64,000 nt of DNA, taken from NCBI GenBank assembly GCA_049610385.1, contig JBMYZL010000013.1, positions 22,105-86,104 of the forward strand, given 5' to 3'. The position numbers and the translations under genes are program-made. The stretch comes from JBMYZL01 sp049610385. Its GTDB lineage: Bacteria; Bacteroidota; Bacteroidia; Flavobacteriales_D; Sanyastnellaceae. The notes beneath the pieces are model-generated. The model searched no databases, had not been told where the DNA came from, and worked only from the letters and a program-made list of their open reading frames with translations. Below, one piece after another: positions 55,104 to 62,607 of this stretch (within the stretch, counting starts at the first letter, position 1; every line of letters starts with the position of its first letter).

Positions 55104-55187
55104 ATGCTTTCGAATCATTGTTGTGCATGGTCGTGTTGCTGCTGTCCCTCTGCGGGGGCTGAGCTCATGCGCGTGCGATGGTGTTGA
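55104..55187 (+). CDS. Poly-cysteine leader peptide (attenuator uORF)
   Basis: An ORF of 27 codons plus stop encodes MLSNHCCAWSCCCCPSAG, continuing to residue 27. Cys stands at positions 6, 7, 11-14 and 27, that is seven of 27 residues, with four consecutive Cys codons at 55134-55145. It lies between a plausible promoter and an intrinsic terminator, directly upstream of a cysteine-biosynthesis operon. By analogy with amino-acid leader peptides, and with the leaderless polycysteine sORFs described in mycobacteria, ribosome stalling at Cys codons when cysteinyl-tRNA is scarce would favour read-through. This is inference. No homologue was checked. Confidence 0.7.
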   Translation: MLSNHCCAWSCCCCPSAGAELMRVRWC

Positions 55188-55268
55188 AATCGAAAACACA
55201 TTCCGGAATTCCGGAATTCAAACATCCAACCAGACAGAGCAAGCCCTCGCGACATCAACGCGGGGGCT
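55152..55268 (+). promoter_or_regulatory. Predicted antiterminator/terminator switch
   Basis: The 9-mer GCGGGGGCT occurs twice: inside the leader ORF (55152-55160) and as the 3' arm of the terminator (55260-55268). The terminator's 5' arm AGCCCTCGC (55242-55250) can pair with either copy, with the same single U-G wobble, so the two pairings exclude each other. Between them is a self-complementary hairpin (55200-55217, stem ATTCCGG/CCGGAAT). This is the expected geometry for transcription attenuation. Confidence 0.6.
55200..55217. repeat. 18-bp palindrome made of two TTCCGGAA units
   Basis: ATTCCGGAATTCCGGAAT is a perfect 18-bp palindrome. In RNA it can form a 7-bp stem with an AATT loop. In DNA it could be an operator. 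It sits between the leader stop and the terminator. Confidence 0.75.
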
Positions 55269-55273
55269 TTTTT
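55241..55273 (+). terminator. Intrinsic terminator between leader peptide and cysM
   Basis: The stem 55241-55251 pairs with 55259-55269 over 11 bp with one U-G wobble and a 7-base loop. A run of six T's (55268-55273) follows. It lies 54 bases after the leader stop and 32 bases before the cysM start, so any transcript of cysM from the leader promoter must read through it. Confidence 0.88.
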
Positions 55274-55305
55274 GTGGGTCCAATTTTCAATTCGTTACTA
55301 CCCTC

Positions 55306-56238
55306 ATGATTTCTCCATTTTTTCTGCACCACAAAGTGGGACAAACGCCCTTGAGAAGGATGTCTTTTCTCGAGCCCAACGAAGGCATCGAAATCCACGC
55401 CAAACTAGAGTGGCAGCAACTTGGGGGCAGTGTAAAATCCCGACCCGCTTTTCGCATTTTGAAGCAAGCAGTCGCGTCAGGTCAATGGAGACCTGGCATG
55501 CACATGCTGGATGCCACATCGGGCAATACGGGCATCGCTTACGCCACTTTTTGCCAAGCAGCCGGCATTCCACTCACGCTGTGTTTGCCAGAAAATGCAT
55601 CGCAGGAACGCAAGGATTTGTTGACCAAGCTGGGGGCCGAGATCATTTTGACCAGCCCCTTTGAAGGCACTGACGGTGCCCAAGAGGAAGCCCAGCGACT
55701 TGTTCGGACCCAACCTTGGAAGTACGTGTACTTGGACCAATACAGCAATCCTGAAAACTGGCGTGCGCACAGTGAAACCACAGCTGAGGAAATTTGGGAA
55801 CAGACCGAAGGGCGAATCACCCATTTTGTGGCCGGCCTGGGCACAACAGGGACTTTTGTGGGAACGAGTCGACGACTGACTGAATTGTCCTCCTTCGCAA
55901 GGCGAGGAAAGGACATCATCAAAATTTCCCTCCAACCTGAAACCGCCTTGCACGGCTTGGAAGGGTGGAAACACCTTGAAACGGCCCATATTCCGGGAAT
56001 TTATGATGCTGAAATTCCGGACGAACAAGAACGGGTAAGTACGGAAGCCAGTTATGCCATGATCCGCCGGGTTTTTCTCGAATGCAAGTTGCGCTTATCT
56101 CCAAGTGCCGCCGCGAATTTGGCTGGGACCCTCGCCATTGCCAAAAAGAATGGGCCGGGGGTCTACGTAACCATCCTCGCCGACGATGCTTCCAAATACA
56201 GTGAAGTATACAAACGCCTCAAACTCCCCATTCAATGA
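55306..56238 (+). CDS. cysM: CysM-type cysteine synthase (probably CysO-dependent)
   Basis: ATG 55306 gives 310 residues of a PLP-dependent beta-replacement enzyme. The Schiff-base Lys44 is in GGSVKSRPAF, the substrate loop in ATSGNTGIA (71-76), and the PLP-phosphate loop in GLGTTGTFVGTSRRL. Segments such as CLPENASQERKDLLTKLGAE and FVAGLGTTGT look closer to mycobacterial CysM, which uses O-phosphoserine and a protein thiocarboxylate, than to OASS. The substrate assignment rests on the neighbours: Mec, CysO and MoeZ-like genes follow without a gap. The frame extends upstream through the terminator to 55072 and is rejected there. It is preceded by a Cys-rich leader and a terminator. Confidence 0.88.
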   Translation: MISPFFLHHKVGQTPLRRMSFLEPNEGIEIHAKLEWQQLGGSVKSRPAFRILKQAVASGQWRPGMHMLDATSGNTGIAYATFCQAAGIPLTLCLPENASQERKDLLTKLGAEIILTSPFEGTDGAQEEAQRLVRTQPWKYVYLDQYSNPENWRAHSETTAEEIWEQTEGRITHFVAGLGTTGTFVGTSRRLTELSSFARRGKDIIKISLQPETALHGLEGWKHLETAHIPGIYDAEIPDEQERVSTEASYAMIRRVFLECKLRLSPSAAANLAGTLAIAKKNGPGVYVTILADDASKYSEVYKRLKLPIQ

Positions 56239-56687
56239 GCTCTCCACTCCCCTTGGAATTTCGGCACAACGCCATGCTTCAAATGGTAGAAGATGCAAAC
56301 CGCACTTTTCCCCATGAATGCTGCGGCTTCCTGCTCGGAAACTCCACACCTGTTCACCGGGACATCGAAGAAATCTTGGTCGTTGACAATCGAGTCGAAT
56401 CCAATGCCGCGAGGCGTTTTGCAATCTCACCCTTGGATTACATGCGGGCTGAGCGGCATGCGCTGGCGAGTGGTCTGGAATTGCTTGGGATTTACCACAG
56501 CCATCCCTCACATCCAGCCATTCCCAGCATTCATGATTTGCGCGTGGCCATGCCCAATTTCAGTTATGTGATTCTGTCGGTATACCCTGAAGGTTTGGCC
56601 ACCATCCGGTCCTGGCAATTGAACACCAATCAAAATTTTTCGGAAGAACCCATTCTCAATTCAATCTCTGCACCATGGCACAATTGA
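56235..56687 (+). CDS. mec: JAMM/Mec family metallopeptidase
   Basis: A 150-residue M67 peptidase with the complete JAMM site: Glu28 in PHECCGFLLG, His88 and His90 in YHSHPSHP, Ser98 and Asp101 in PSIHDL. In Mycobacterium the homologous Mec cleaves cysteine from the CysO-cysteine adduct. It overlaps cysM by 4 bases and cysO by 13, so it is translationally coupled to both. The Gly-Gly-Ser-Lys-Asp end of the carrier suggests it may also trim the carrier precursor. Confidence 0.93.
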   Translation: MSSPLPLEFRHNAMLQMVEDANRTFPHECCGFLLGNSTPVHRDIEEILVVDNRVESNAARRFAISPLDYMRAERHALASGLELLGIYHSHPSHPAIPSIHDLRVAMPNFSYVILSVYPEGLATIRSWQLNTNQNFSEEPILNSISAPWHN

Positions 56688-56956
56688 TTATTCCCACACC
56701 ACTCCGCAAATTCACTGGCGGACAGGGCATCTTTACCGCTTCAGCCAACGATGTCAATTCGTTGCTCAATGCCTTGACATCTCAACATCCAGGCATTCGC
56801 CAGCACTTGTTCGATGACGGCGGCGATTTGCGAACCTTCATCCGCATCTACGTTGGAGATGATGAAATTGACGCTCTCGACGGAATCGCAACAGTGCTTT
56901 CCGAATCCACCCAAGTTTCCATCATCCCCGCCATCGCCGGTGGGTCAAAAGATTGA
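56675..56956 (+). CDS. cysO: CysO-like sulfur carrier (ThiS/MoaD family) with C-terminal extension
   Basis: A 93-residue ubiquitin-fold protein of the ThiS/MoaD type (IIPTPLRKFTGGQGIFTASA, LRTFIRIYVGDDEIDAL, VSIIPAIAGG). The IIPAIAGG ending is very like mycobacterial CysO. Instead of stopping at Gly-Gly (89-90) it continues Ser-Lys-Asp, so the carboxylate must be exposed by proteolysis before adenylation and thiocarboxylation. The JAMM peptidase encoded just upstream is the obvious candidate, as in the QbsE/QbsD siderophore system. Confidence 0.92.
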   Translation: MAQLIIPTPLRKFTGGQGIFTASANDVNSLLNALTSQHPGIRQHLFDDGGDLRTFIRIYVGDDEIDALDGIATVLSESTQVSIIPAIAGGSKD

Positions 56957-56958
56957 TT

Positions 56959-58119
56959 ATGCAACTCAGTTTTAGCAAAGCAGAATTGGAGCGCTACTCC
57001 CGTCACCTGATCATCCCAGAATTCAACATTGAGGGCCAGAAAAAACTGAAGGCCGCAAGTGTTTTGGTCATTGGCTCAGGCGGCCTTGGCAGCCCACTTC
57101 TGCTGTATTTGGCCGCTGCAGGTGTCGGACGCATCGGGCTGGTGGATTTCGATTATGTGGATGACAGCAACTTGCAACGCCAAGTGCTGTTCGGCATCCA
57201 AGATGTGGGTCGTCCAAAAGTTGAAGCCGCAGCCGAGCGCTTGAGGGCCTTGAATCCGCACATACAAATCGATGTGCATGAGACCCAATTCAGCTCCTCA
57301 AATGCACGAGAACTTGTTCGCCAATACGATGTCGTTGCCGACGGAACTGACAACTTTCCCACGCGATACTTGGTCAACGACGCCTCGGTCCTTGAAGGAA
57401 AACCGAATGTTTACGCTTCGATCTATCGGTTTGAAGGACAATGCAGTGTATTCAATGAACGCCTGGCCGATGGCACCAGAGGTCCCAACTACCGGGATCT
57501 TTTTCCGACCCCGCCGCCACCCGGTTTGGTTCCATCATGCGCTGAAGGCGGAGTCATCGGTGTGCTCCCAGGCATCTTGGGATCGCTTCAAGCTTTGGAA
57601 GTCATCAAGGTCATCACGGGCGTAGGTGAAACCCTGTCGGGACGACTGTTTCTCTTCGATGCTGCAACATTCAGTACCCGCAACCTCAATGTGCGAAAAA
57701 ACCCTTCCAATCCGCTCACTGGTGATGAACCCATTCAAAATGAACTTGTTGATTATGAGCAATTTTGTGGGCTAAACACCCCAACAACCGAATTGCGGAA
57801 GGTCAAAGAACTGGATCCTGAGACTTTGGCTTTGTGGCGGCAAAATGGTCATCCACATGTCCTGATCGATGTTCGAGAGCCCTATGAAGCCGGCATTGCA
57901 ACCCTTGGGGGTGAGCTCATTCCCGAAGGCATTGTCCCCGAATCTTTGCACCGGATCCCCCGAGACAAAGAGGTGATTGTGCATTGCAGAAGTGGCATAC
58001 GAAGTGCACGAGTTATCCGGATGCTCGAAGACGAACATGGATTCAGAAACTTGCACAACCTGTCCGGTGGGATTTTGGCATGGCAAGAAAAGTTGGACCC
58101 CGACATGGCCCGTTATTGA
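56959..58119 (+). CDS. moeZ: MoeZ-like E1 adenylyltransferase/sulfurtransferase with rhodanese domain
   Basis: ATG 56959 follows the cysO stop by 2 bases and gives 386 residues. The N-terminal ThiF/MoeB domain has GSGGLGSPLLLYLAAAGVG (ATP), DFDYVDDSNLQRQVLF and PSCAEGGVIGVLPGILGSLQ. The C-terminal rhodanese domain (about 275-386) has IDVREPYEAGI and the active-site loop HCRSGIRSA. Such proteins adenylate the carrier's C-terminal Gly and transfer persulfide sulfur to it. Here it should charge the CysO-like protein. Confidence 0.94.
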   Translation: MQLSFSKAELERYSRHLIIPEFNIEGQKKLKAASVLVIGSGGLGSPLLLYLAAAGVGRIGLVDFDYVDDSNLQRQVLFGIQDVGRPKVEAAAERLRALNPHIQIDVHETQFSSSNARELVRQYDVVADGTDNFPTRYLVNDASVLEGKPNVYASIYRFEGQCSVFNERLADGTRGPNYRDLFPTPPPPGLVPSCAEGGVIGVLPGILGSLQALEVIKVITGVGETLSGRLFLFDAATFSTRNLNVRKNPSNPLTGDEPIQNELVDYEQFCGLNTPTTELRKVKELDPETLALWRQNGHPHVLIDVREPYEAGIATLGGELIPEGIVPESLHRIPRDKEVIVHCRSGIRSARVIRMLEDEHGFRNLHNLSGGILAWQEKLDPDMARY

Positions 58120-58125
58120 ATCGGA

Positions 58126-59400
58126 TCAAAGCCCCAGCAACACCTCGGTGGGCTCTTTGCCCCCGAAAATCATGCGCTCCGGATTTTCAATCATCTCCTT
58201 GATGGTGTACAGGAACCCAACGGACTCCTTGCCATCAATGATGCGGTGGTCGTAACTCAAGGCAACGTACATCACAGGCCGAACTTCCACTTTCCCTTTC
58301 ACCGCTACCGGACGTTCGACGATGTTGTGCATGCCCAGAATGGCGCTTTGAGGAGGGTTGATGATCGGGGTGGAAAGCATGGAGCCAAAGACACCACCGT
58401 TGGTGATGGTGAAGGTGCCTCCTTGCATCTCATCCACTGTCAATTGGCCATCGCGTGCCCGGATGGCCAGCCGTTTGATCTCCGACTCAATTTGGGCCAA
58501 AGACAAGGATTCAGCATTGCGAACAACAGGAACCATCAGGCCTTTGGGCGAACTGACCGCTATGCCGATGTCGGCATACGCTGGAATCACCATTTCCTTA
58601 CCATCTATCATCGCATTGACAGTCGGAAACTTCTGAATGGCTGTGGTGACAGCTTTGGTGAAGAAGCCCATGAATCCCAATCCGACACCATGGTGCTCCT
58701 TGAAATCGTTTTTGTATTTCGCTCGCAGATCCATCACCGGCTTCATGTCCACTTCGTTGAAGGTGGTCAGCATGGCCGTTTCGTTCTTGACGGCGACCAA
58801 GCGCTCAGCCACTTTTCGGCGAAGCATAGACATCTTCTCTCTTCTCACTTCTCGGGTGCCACCCCATGCCACCGCGGCAGATCCATCGAAACCTTGTGCG
58901 AGCGCTGCCAACACATCTTGCTTCAGCACACGGCCATCCCGACCTGTACCTTGAATGGCTTGAGCGGAAATGCCATTCTCAGCCATGAGTTTCTTGGCAG
59001 CAGGAGATGGATGACCTTGAACCGCCGAAACAGCAACCGCGGGCATTGGGGCCGGGGCAGCAACCGCTTCAGGAACAGCAACCGGTTCAGGAGCAGCAAC
59101 CGGTTCAGGAGCAGCAACCGGTTCAGGAGCAGCATTCGCTGGAGAACCAGCGGGACGCTCGGCATCCGTATCGATGAGGCAACAAACTTCCCCAACCCCG
59201 ACGGTGTCCCCTTCTTCTGCTTTCAAGGTGATGATTCCCGCAGATTCTGCTGGAAGCTCCAGCGTGGCCTTGTCGGAGTCAACCTCGGCGATGGCTTGGT
59301 CTTTTTCCACATAATCACCGTCAGCAACAAGCCAAGCGGCAATTTCCACTTCACTGATGGATTCCCCTGGACTGGGGACTTTCATTTCAAGAATGGGCAT
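58126..59400 (-). CDS. sucB: Dihydrolipoamide succinyltransferase (E2 of 2-oxoglutarate dehydrogenase)
   Basis: The 424-residue protein has one lipoyl domain (1-75, lipoyl Lys in EVDSDKATLELPA), an Ala/Pro linker with repeated PEPVAA, an E3-binding domain (HPSPAAKKLMAENGISAQAI) and a catalytic domain ending YDHRIIDGKESVGFL and MIFGGKEPTEVLLGL, the SucB type. It follows sucA by 32 bases in the same direction. The linker carries tandem 18-bp repeats. Confidence 0.96.
   Translation of the reverse strand: MPILEMKVPSPGESISEVEIAAWLVADGDYVEKDQAIAEVDSDKATLELPAESAGIITLKAEEGDTVGVGEVCCLIDTDAERPAGSPANAAPEPVAAPEPVAAPEPVAVPEAVAAPAPMPAVAVSAVQGHPSPAAKKLMAENGISAQAIQGTGRDGRVLKQDVLAALAQGFDGSAAVAWGGTREVRREKMSMLRRKVAERLVAVKNETAMLTTFNEVDMKPVMDLRAKYKNDFKEHHGVGLGFMGFFTKAVTTAIQKFPTVNAMIDGKEMVIPAYADIGIAVSSPKGLMVPVVRNAESLSLAQIESEIKRLAIRARDGQLTVDEMQGGTFTITNGGVFGSMLSTPIINPPQSAILGMHNIVERPVAVKGKVEVRPVMYVALSYDHRIIDGKESVGFLYTIKEMIENPERMIFGGKEPTEVLLGL
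59060..59131. repeat. Tandem 18-bp repeats in the sucB linker
   Basis: Three perfect copies of an 18-bp unit (GCAACCGGTTCAGGAGCA) at 59078-59131 and one copy with two changes at 59060-59077. They encode repeats of Ala-Pro-Glu-Pro-Val-Ala in the flexible linker. Copy number could vary between strains without breaking the frame. Confidence 0.85.
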
Positions 59401-59432
59401 GATATCAGGGTGTCGGAATGTCTGTTAGGAGG

Positions 59433-62159
59433 TCAACCATGGGCGCGTTCAAAAACCTCGTCGATGATGGCCTTTTGTCGTGCGTTGTGAACCACTGGCG
59501 AACCCGATGCCGGGCTTGCGCTGAACGGCCGTGAGATGACCGCGAGCGGAACTTGAGTGAAATGTTGGAGCATGTAAGACCAAGCGCCCATGTTTTGAGG
59601 TTCTTCTTGAACCCAAACATAATCACAATTGTGACCATATTTGGCCACCAACGCATCCAATTCTTGCTGAGGAAGGGGATGCAGTTGCTCCAACCGAACA
59701 CAAGCCAGATTGGGGGCGGCTTGCACCTCCATTCGCTCGATCAAATCGTAATAAATCTTGCCTGAGCACAAGACCACGGTATCCACCTTCTTCGCGGCTG
59801 CAGCTCGCTTCATGCGCGGGTCATCAATCACCTTTTGGAATCCACCGCTGGCCATTTCTGCGAAGGAAGAAACGGCTTTCGGATATCGCAACAATTTCTT
59901 CGGGGTGAACACCACCAGAGGCTTGCGAAATGGCAATTTGACTTGACGTCGAAGCAAGTGGAAATAATTGGCTGGCTCTGTCACATTGCAGATGAACAAA
60001 TTGTCTCCACTGCCCAACTGAAGGAAACGCTCCATTCGACCGCTCGAGTGTTCTGAACCCATTCCTTCGTATCCGTGCGGCAACAGCAAGGTCAAACCAT
60101 TCATGGTTCGCCACTTGTCCTCTGCTGAGGAAAGGAATTGGTCAAACAAGATTTGTGCTCCGTTGTTGAAATCCCCGAATTGGGCTTCCCAAATCGTCAA
60201 CCCTTGTGGACGGCCAAAAGCATAGCCATAGTCAAACCCGGCAACGGCATATTCACTGAGCAAACTGTTGTAAATGCTCATTTGAGCTTGGCCCGGCGAC
60301 AGCAAGTTCAACGGGATGACCTCTTCCTCGCTGTCCTCGGTTTTGATCACCGCATGGCGATGCGAAAATGTGCCGCGCTCCACATCTTGACCACTGATGC
60401 GAACCGGGTGGCCCTCAACAAGCAATGTGGCATAGGCCAACAACTCACCCATTCCCCAATCCAATTTGTCATTTTCGACCATTTTTAAACGGTCACGCAT
60501 GAGTTTGGCCACCTTGCGATAAAACTTTTTGTCCTCCGGAAGGGTGCTCATCTTCTTCGCCAAATCGACCAGCTGTTTTCGGGTCACCGCTGTTTTGGGG
60601 GTCATGGCCAAGTCCTCCGGTGAAGCTGTTCGATAAGCTTTCCAAATCGGGGTCAAGAAATTCTCCACAATGGCCCGCTCCATGGACTGTCCCTTCTCAA
60701 AGCCCTCCTCCATCTGCGCAATGAGACTTGCCTTCATCGCTTCAGCTTCCTCTGCAGTTACCGTTCCGTCGCTCAACAACCTCTGCAAGTAACTCTCACG
60801 AACATTCGGGTGTGATGCAATCGCCTTGTACAATTGTGGTTGGGTGAACATCGGTTCATCCCCTTCATTGTGTCCGTATTTTCGGTAACCCAACAAATCC
60901 ACGAAGACATCCTTGTGCCAACGATTGCGGTAATCACATGCGATTCTCATGACTTGAACCACGGCCTCGGGATCATCGGCATTCACGTGAAAGGCCAATG
61001 ACTGGGTCACCTTGCTTACGTCGGTGCAATACGTCGAGGTTCGGGCATCCAAGTAATTCGTCGTGAATCCCACTTGGTTGTTCACCACAATGTGAATGGT
61101 TCCCCCGACACGATACCCATCCAAACCCGCCATTTGAGCGACCTCATAAACCACACCTTGTCCTGCAATGGCCGCGTCTCCGTGAATCAAAAGGGGCAAA
61201 ACCGCGTTCTCATCCCCGGCATTTTCCTCTATGAACGACCGAGCCAACCCCTCCACAACGGGACCCACAGCCTCCAAATGGGATGGATTGGGTGCGAGGG
61301 TGATCTGGACTTCTTGACCATTGTCCGCGGTCAACTGACGGGAATAACCCAAATGGTACTTGACGTCCCCATCAAAGTCTCCATCGTCATCGTATGCCTT
61401 GCCTTCAAATTCCGCAAAAATCTCAGCGTAAGGTTTGCCCAAGATGTGCGCCAATGTGGACAAGCGACCGCGGTGTGCCATGCCGATGATGACTTCGCGA
61501 ATTCCCTGGGCACTTCCATGCTCAATCACGGCATCCAAGGCGGCAATGAGGGCTTCCCCTCCTTCCAGCGAAAACCGCTTCTGCCCGACGAATTTTTTCT
61601 GCAAGAACTCCTCGAACAGGGTCGCTTGGCTGACCTTTTTGAGGATTTGCTTCCGGTCGGCGGCTTCGATGCGCGGCCGGTTGGCCAGTTCAATCGCCTC
61701 GCGAATCCACTTTTGCCGATCGAGCTTCCGAATGTACATGTATTCGATGCCGATGCTGTGACAATATGTGGCCTCAAGATGGGCGATGATGTCCCGCAAT
61801 TTGGCAGGACCAATGCCGACCTCGTTGCCCGCTTGGAATGTGGTGTTCAAGTCTGCTTCACCCAATCCAAAATGACCCAATGACAGGTCTGGCGCATAAG
61901 TCCGGCGGGTTCGAACCGGGTTCGTCTGGGTGAACAAATGTCCACGGGTGCGATAACCGTGAATCAAATCCAAAACCTGAAATTCCTTCAATGTTTGGGG
62001 ACTCGCGCTGTCGTCGCCATAATGCGCAAGGGCCAAATCAAAGCCCTTAAAAAAAAGCCGCCAACTCGCGTCGACGGACTCGGGGTCTTCCAAATATTGG
62101 CGGTAAAGGCTGTCGAGCGCGCCGGGCTCGGCATTGCTCAAAAATTCATGAGGGTCCAT
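59433..62159 (-). CDS. sucA: 2-oxoglutarate dehydrogenase E1 component
   Basis: The 908-residue protein begins LSNAEPGALDSLYRQYLEDP, the usual SucA N-terminal segment. TPP-binding and catalytic regions are seen in IGMAHRGRLSTLAHILGKPY, IHGDAAIAGQGVVYE, RKYGHNEGDEPMFTQP and the C-terminal PHGYEGMGSEHSSGRMERFL. It decarboxylates 2-oxoglutarate in the TCA cycle. A consensus -7 box lies 29 bases upstream; sucA-sucB form an operon, E3 being elsewhere. Confidence 0.97.
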   Translation of the reverse strand: MDPHEFLSNAEPGALDSLYRQYLEDPESVDASWRLFFKGFDLALAHYGDDSASPQTLKEFQVLDLIHGYRTRGHLFTQTNPVRTRRTYAPDLSLGHFGLGEADLNTTFQAGNEVGIGPAKLRDIIAHLEATYCHSIGIEYMYIRKLDRQKWIREAIELANRPRIEAADRKQILKKVSQATLFEEFLQKKFVGQKRFSLEGGEALIAALDAVIEHGSAQGIREVIIGMAHRGRLSTLAHILGKPYAEIFAEFEGKAYDDDGDFDGDVKYHLGYSRQLTADNGQEVQITLAPNPSHLEAVGPVVEGLARSFIEENAGDENAVLPLLIHGDAAIAGQGVVYEVAQMAGLDGYRVGGTIHIVVNNQVGFTTNYLDARTSTYCTDVSKVTQSLAFHVNADDPEAVVQVMRIACDYRNRWHKDVFVDLLGYRKYGHNEGDEPMFTQPQLYKAIASHPNVRESYLQRLLSDGTVTAEEAEAMKASLIAQMEEGFEKGQSMERAIVENFLTPIWKAYRTASPEDLAMTPKTAVTRKQLVDLAKKMSTLPEDKKFYRKVAKLMRDRLKMVENDKLDWGMGELLAYATLLVEGHPVRISGQDVERGTFSHRHAVIKTEDSEEEVIPLNLLSPGQAQMSIYNSLLSEYAVAGFDYGYAFGRPQGLTIWEAQFGDFNNGAQILFDQFLSSAEDKWRTMNGLTLLLPHGYEGMGSEHSSGRMERFLQLGSGDNLFICNVTEPANYFHLLRRQVKLPFRKPLVVFTPKKLLRYPKAVSSFAEMASGGFQKVIDDPRMKRAAAAKKVDTVVLCSGKIYYDLIERMEVQAAPNLACVRLEQLHPLPQQELDALVAKYGHNCDYVWVQEEPQNMGAWSYMLQHFTQVPLAVISRPFSASPASGSPVVHNARQKAIIDEVFERAHG

Positions 62160-62188
62160 GTGGACGTGTCTGCACGGGTTACAGATGC

Positions 62189-62196
62189 CAAAGATA
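62189..62196 (-). promoter_or_regulatory. -7 promoter box of the sucAB operon
   Basis: The minus strand reads TATCTTTG, exact, 29 bases before the sucA ATG 62159. Confidence 0.6.
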
Positions 62197-62226
62197 CGAA
62201 CTGCATGCGAGGCTTCCTTGGTCCAA

Positions 62227-62607
62227 TCAGATGCCTTCGGATTTGTATTTCCACCTCGACCAGACTTTCATTGCCGCCCGTTTCACAGAATGCATCGCCA
62301 GTGCCTGAGCCGCTTCCCGACGGTCGAGATCATGCAAGGTCTTTTGGATCAGCTCTTCGCCTAAGTCCAATCGGTAAAATGAAGCGAAAATGGCATCCGC
62401 CCGTTCGCCTGAAAGTCCCTCAGCAATTTCGTCAGCCAGCAACTCAACGAAACCAATGGAAGCGCATGCAATGCGGTCCACGTCCAATTGAAAATCTTTC
62501 ACCAACTGCTGAATGATTTGGGAGATGTATGTCTGAACGTCCAGGCCATTGGGCATCCCCATTTCCGCAATCATCTCCGGCAATTGGGATTCCAAATCTG
62601 ATCTCAT
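62227..62607 (-). CDS. Hypothetical helical protein
   Basis: A 126-residue, mostly helical soluble protein with no signal peptide or membrane segment. It contains paired acidic/hydrophobic heptads (EGLSGERADAIFASFYRLDL, then EELIQKTLHDLDRREAAQAL) and a basic end. It overlaps the polyprenyl synthetase gene by 4 bases (ATGA), which strongly supports it being a real, co-translated gene. I do not recognise a family. Confidence 0.7.
   Translation of the reverse strand: MRSDLESQLPEMIAEMGMPNGLDVQTYISQIIQQLVKDFQLDVDRIACASIGFVELLADEIAEGLSGERADAIFASFYRLDLGEELIQKTLHDLDRREAAQALAMHSVKRAAMKVWSRWKYKSEGI

Noticed and set aside
55072..55305. 78-codon in-frame upstream extension of cysM
   Set aside because: It reads through the terminator hairpin and palindrome. 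The conserved protein begins at 55306. The Cys-rich leader is in a different frame and is kept as a separate ORF.
59060..59131. Possible CRISPR-like array
   Set aside because: The repeats are directly adjacent with no spacers and lie in frame inside sucB; they encode the Ala/Pro linker.
58246..59490. Rightward frame of about 414 codons opposite sucB
   Set aside because: It is antisense to sucB, His-rich and low in complexity, as expected from the reverse complement of that gene.
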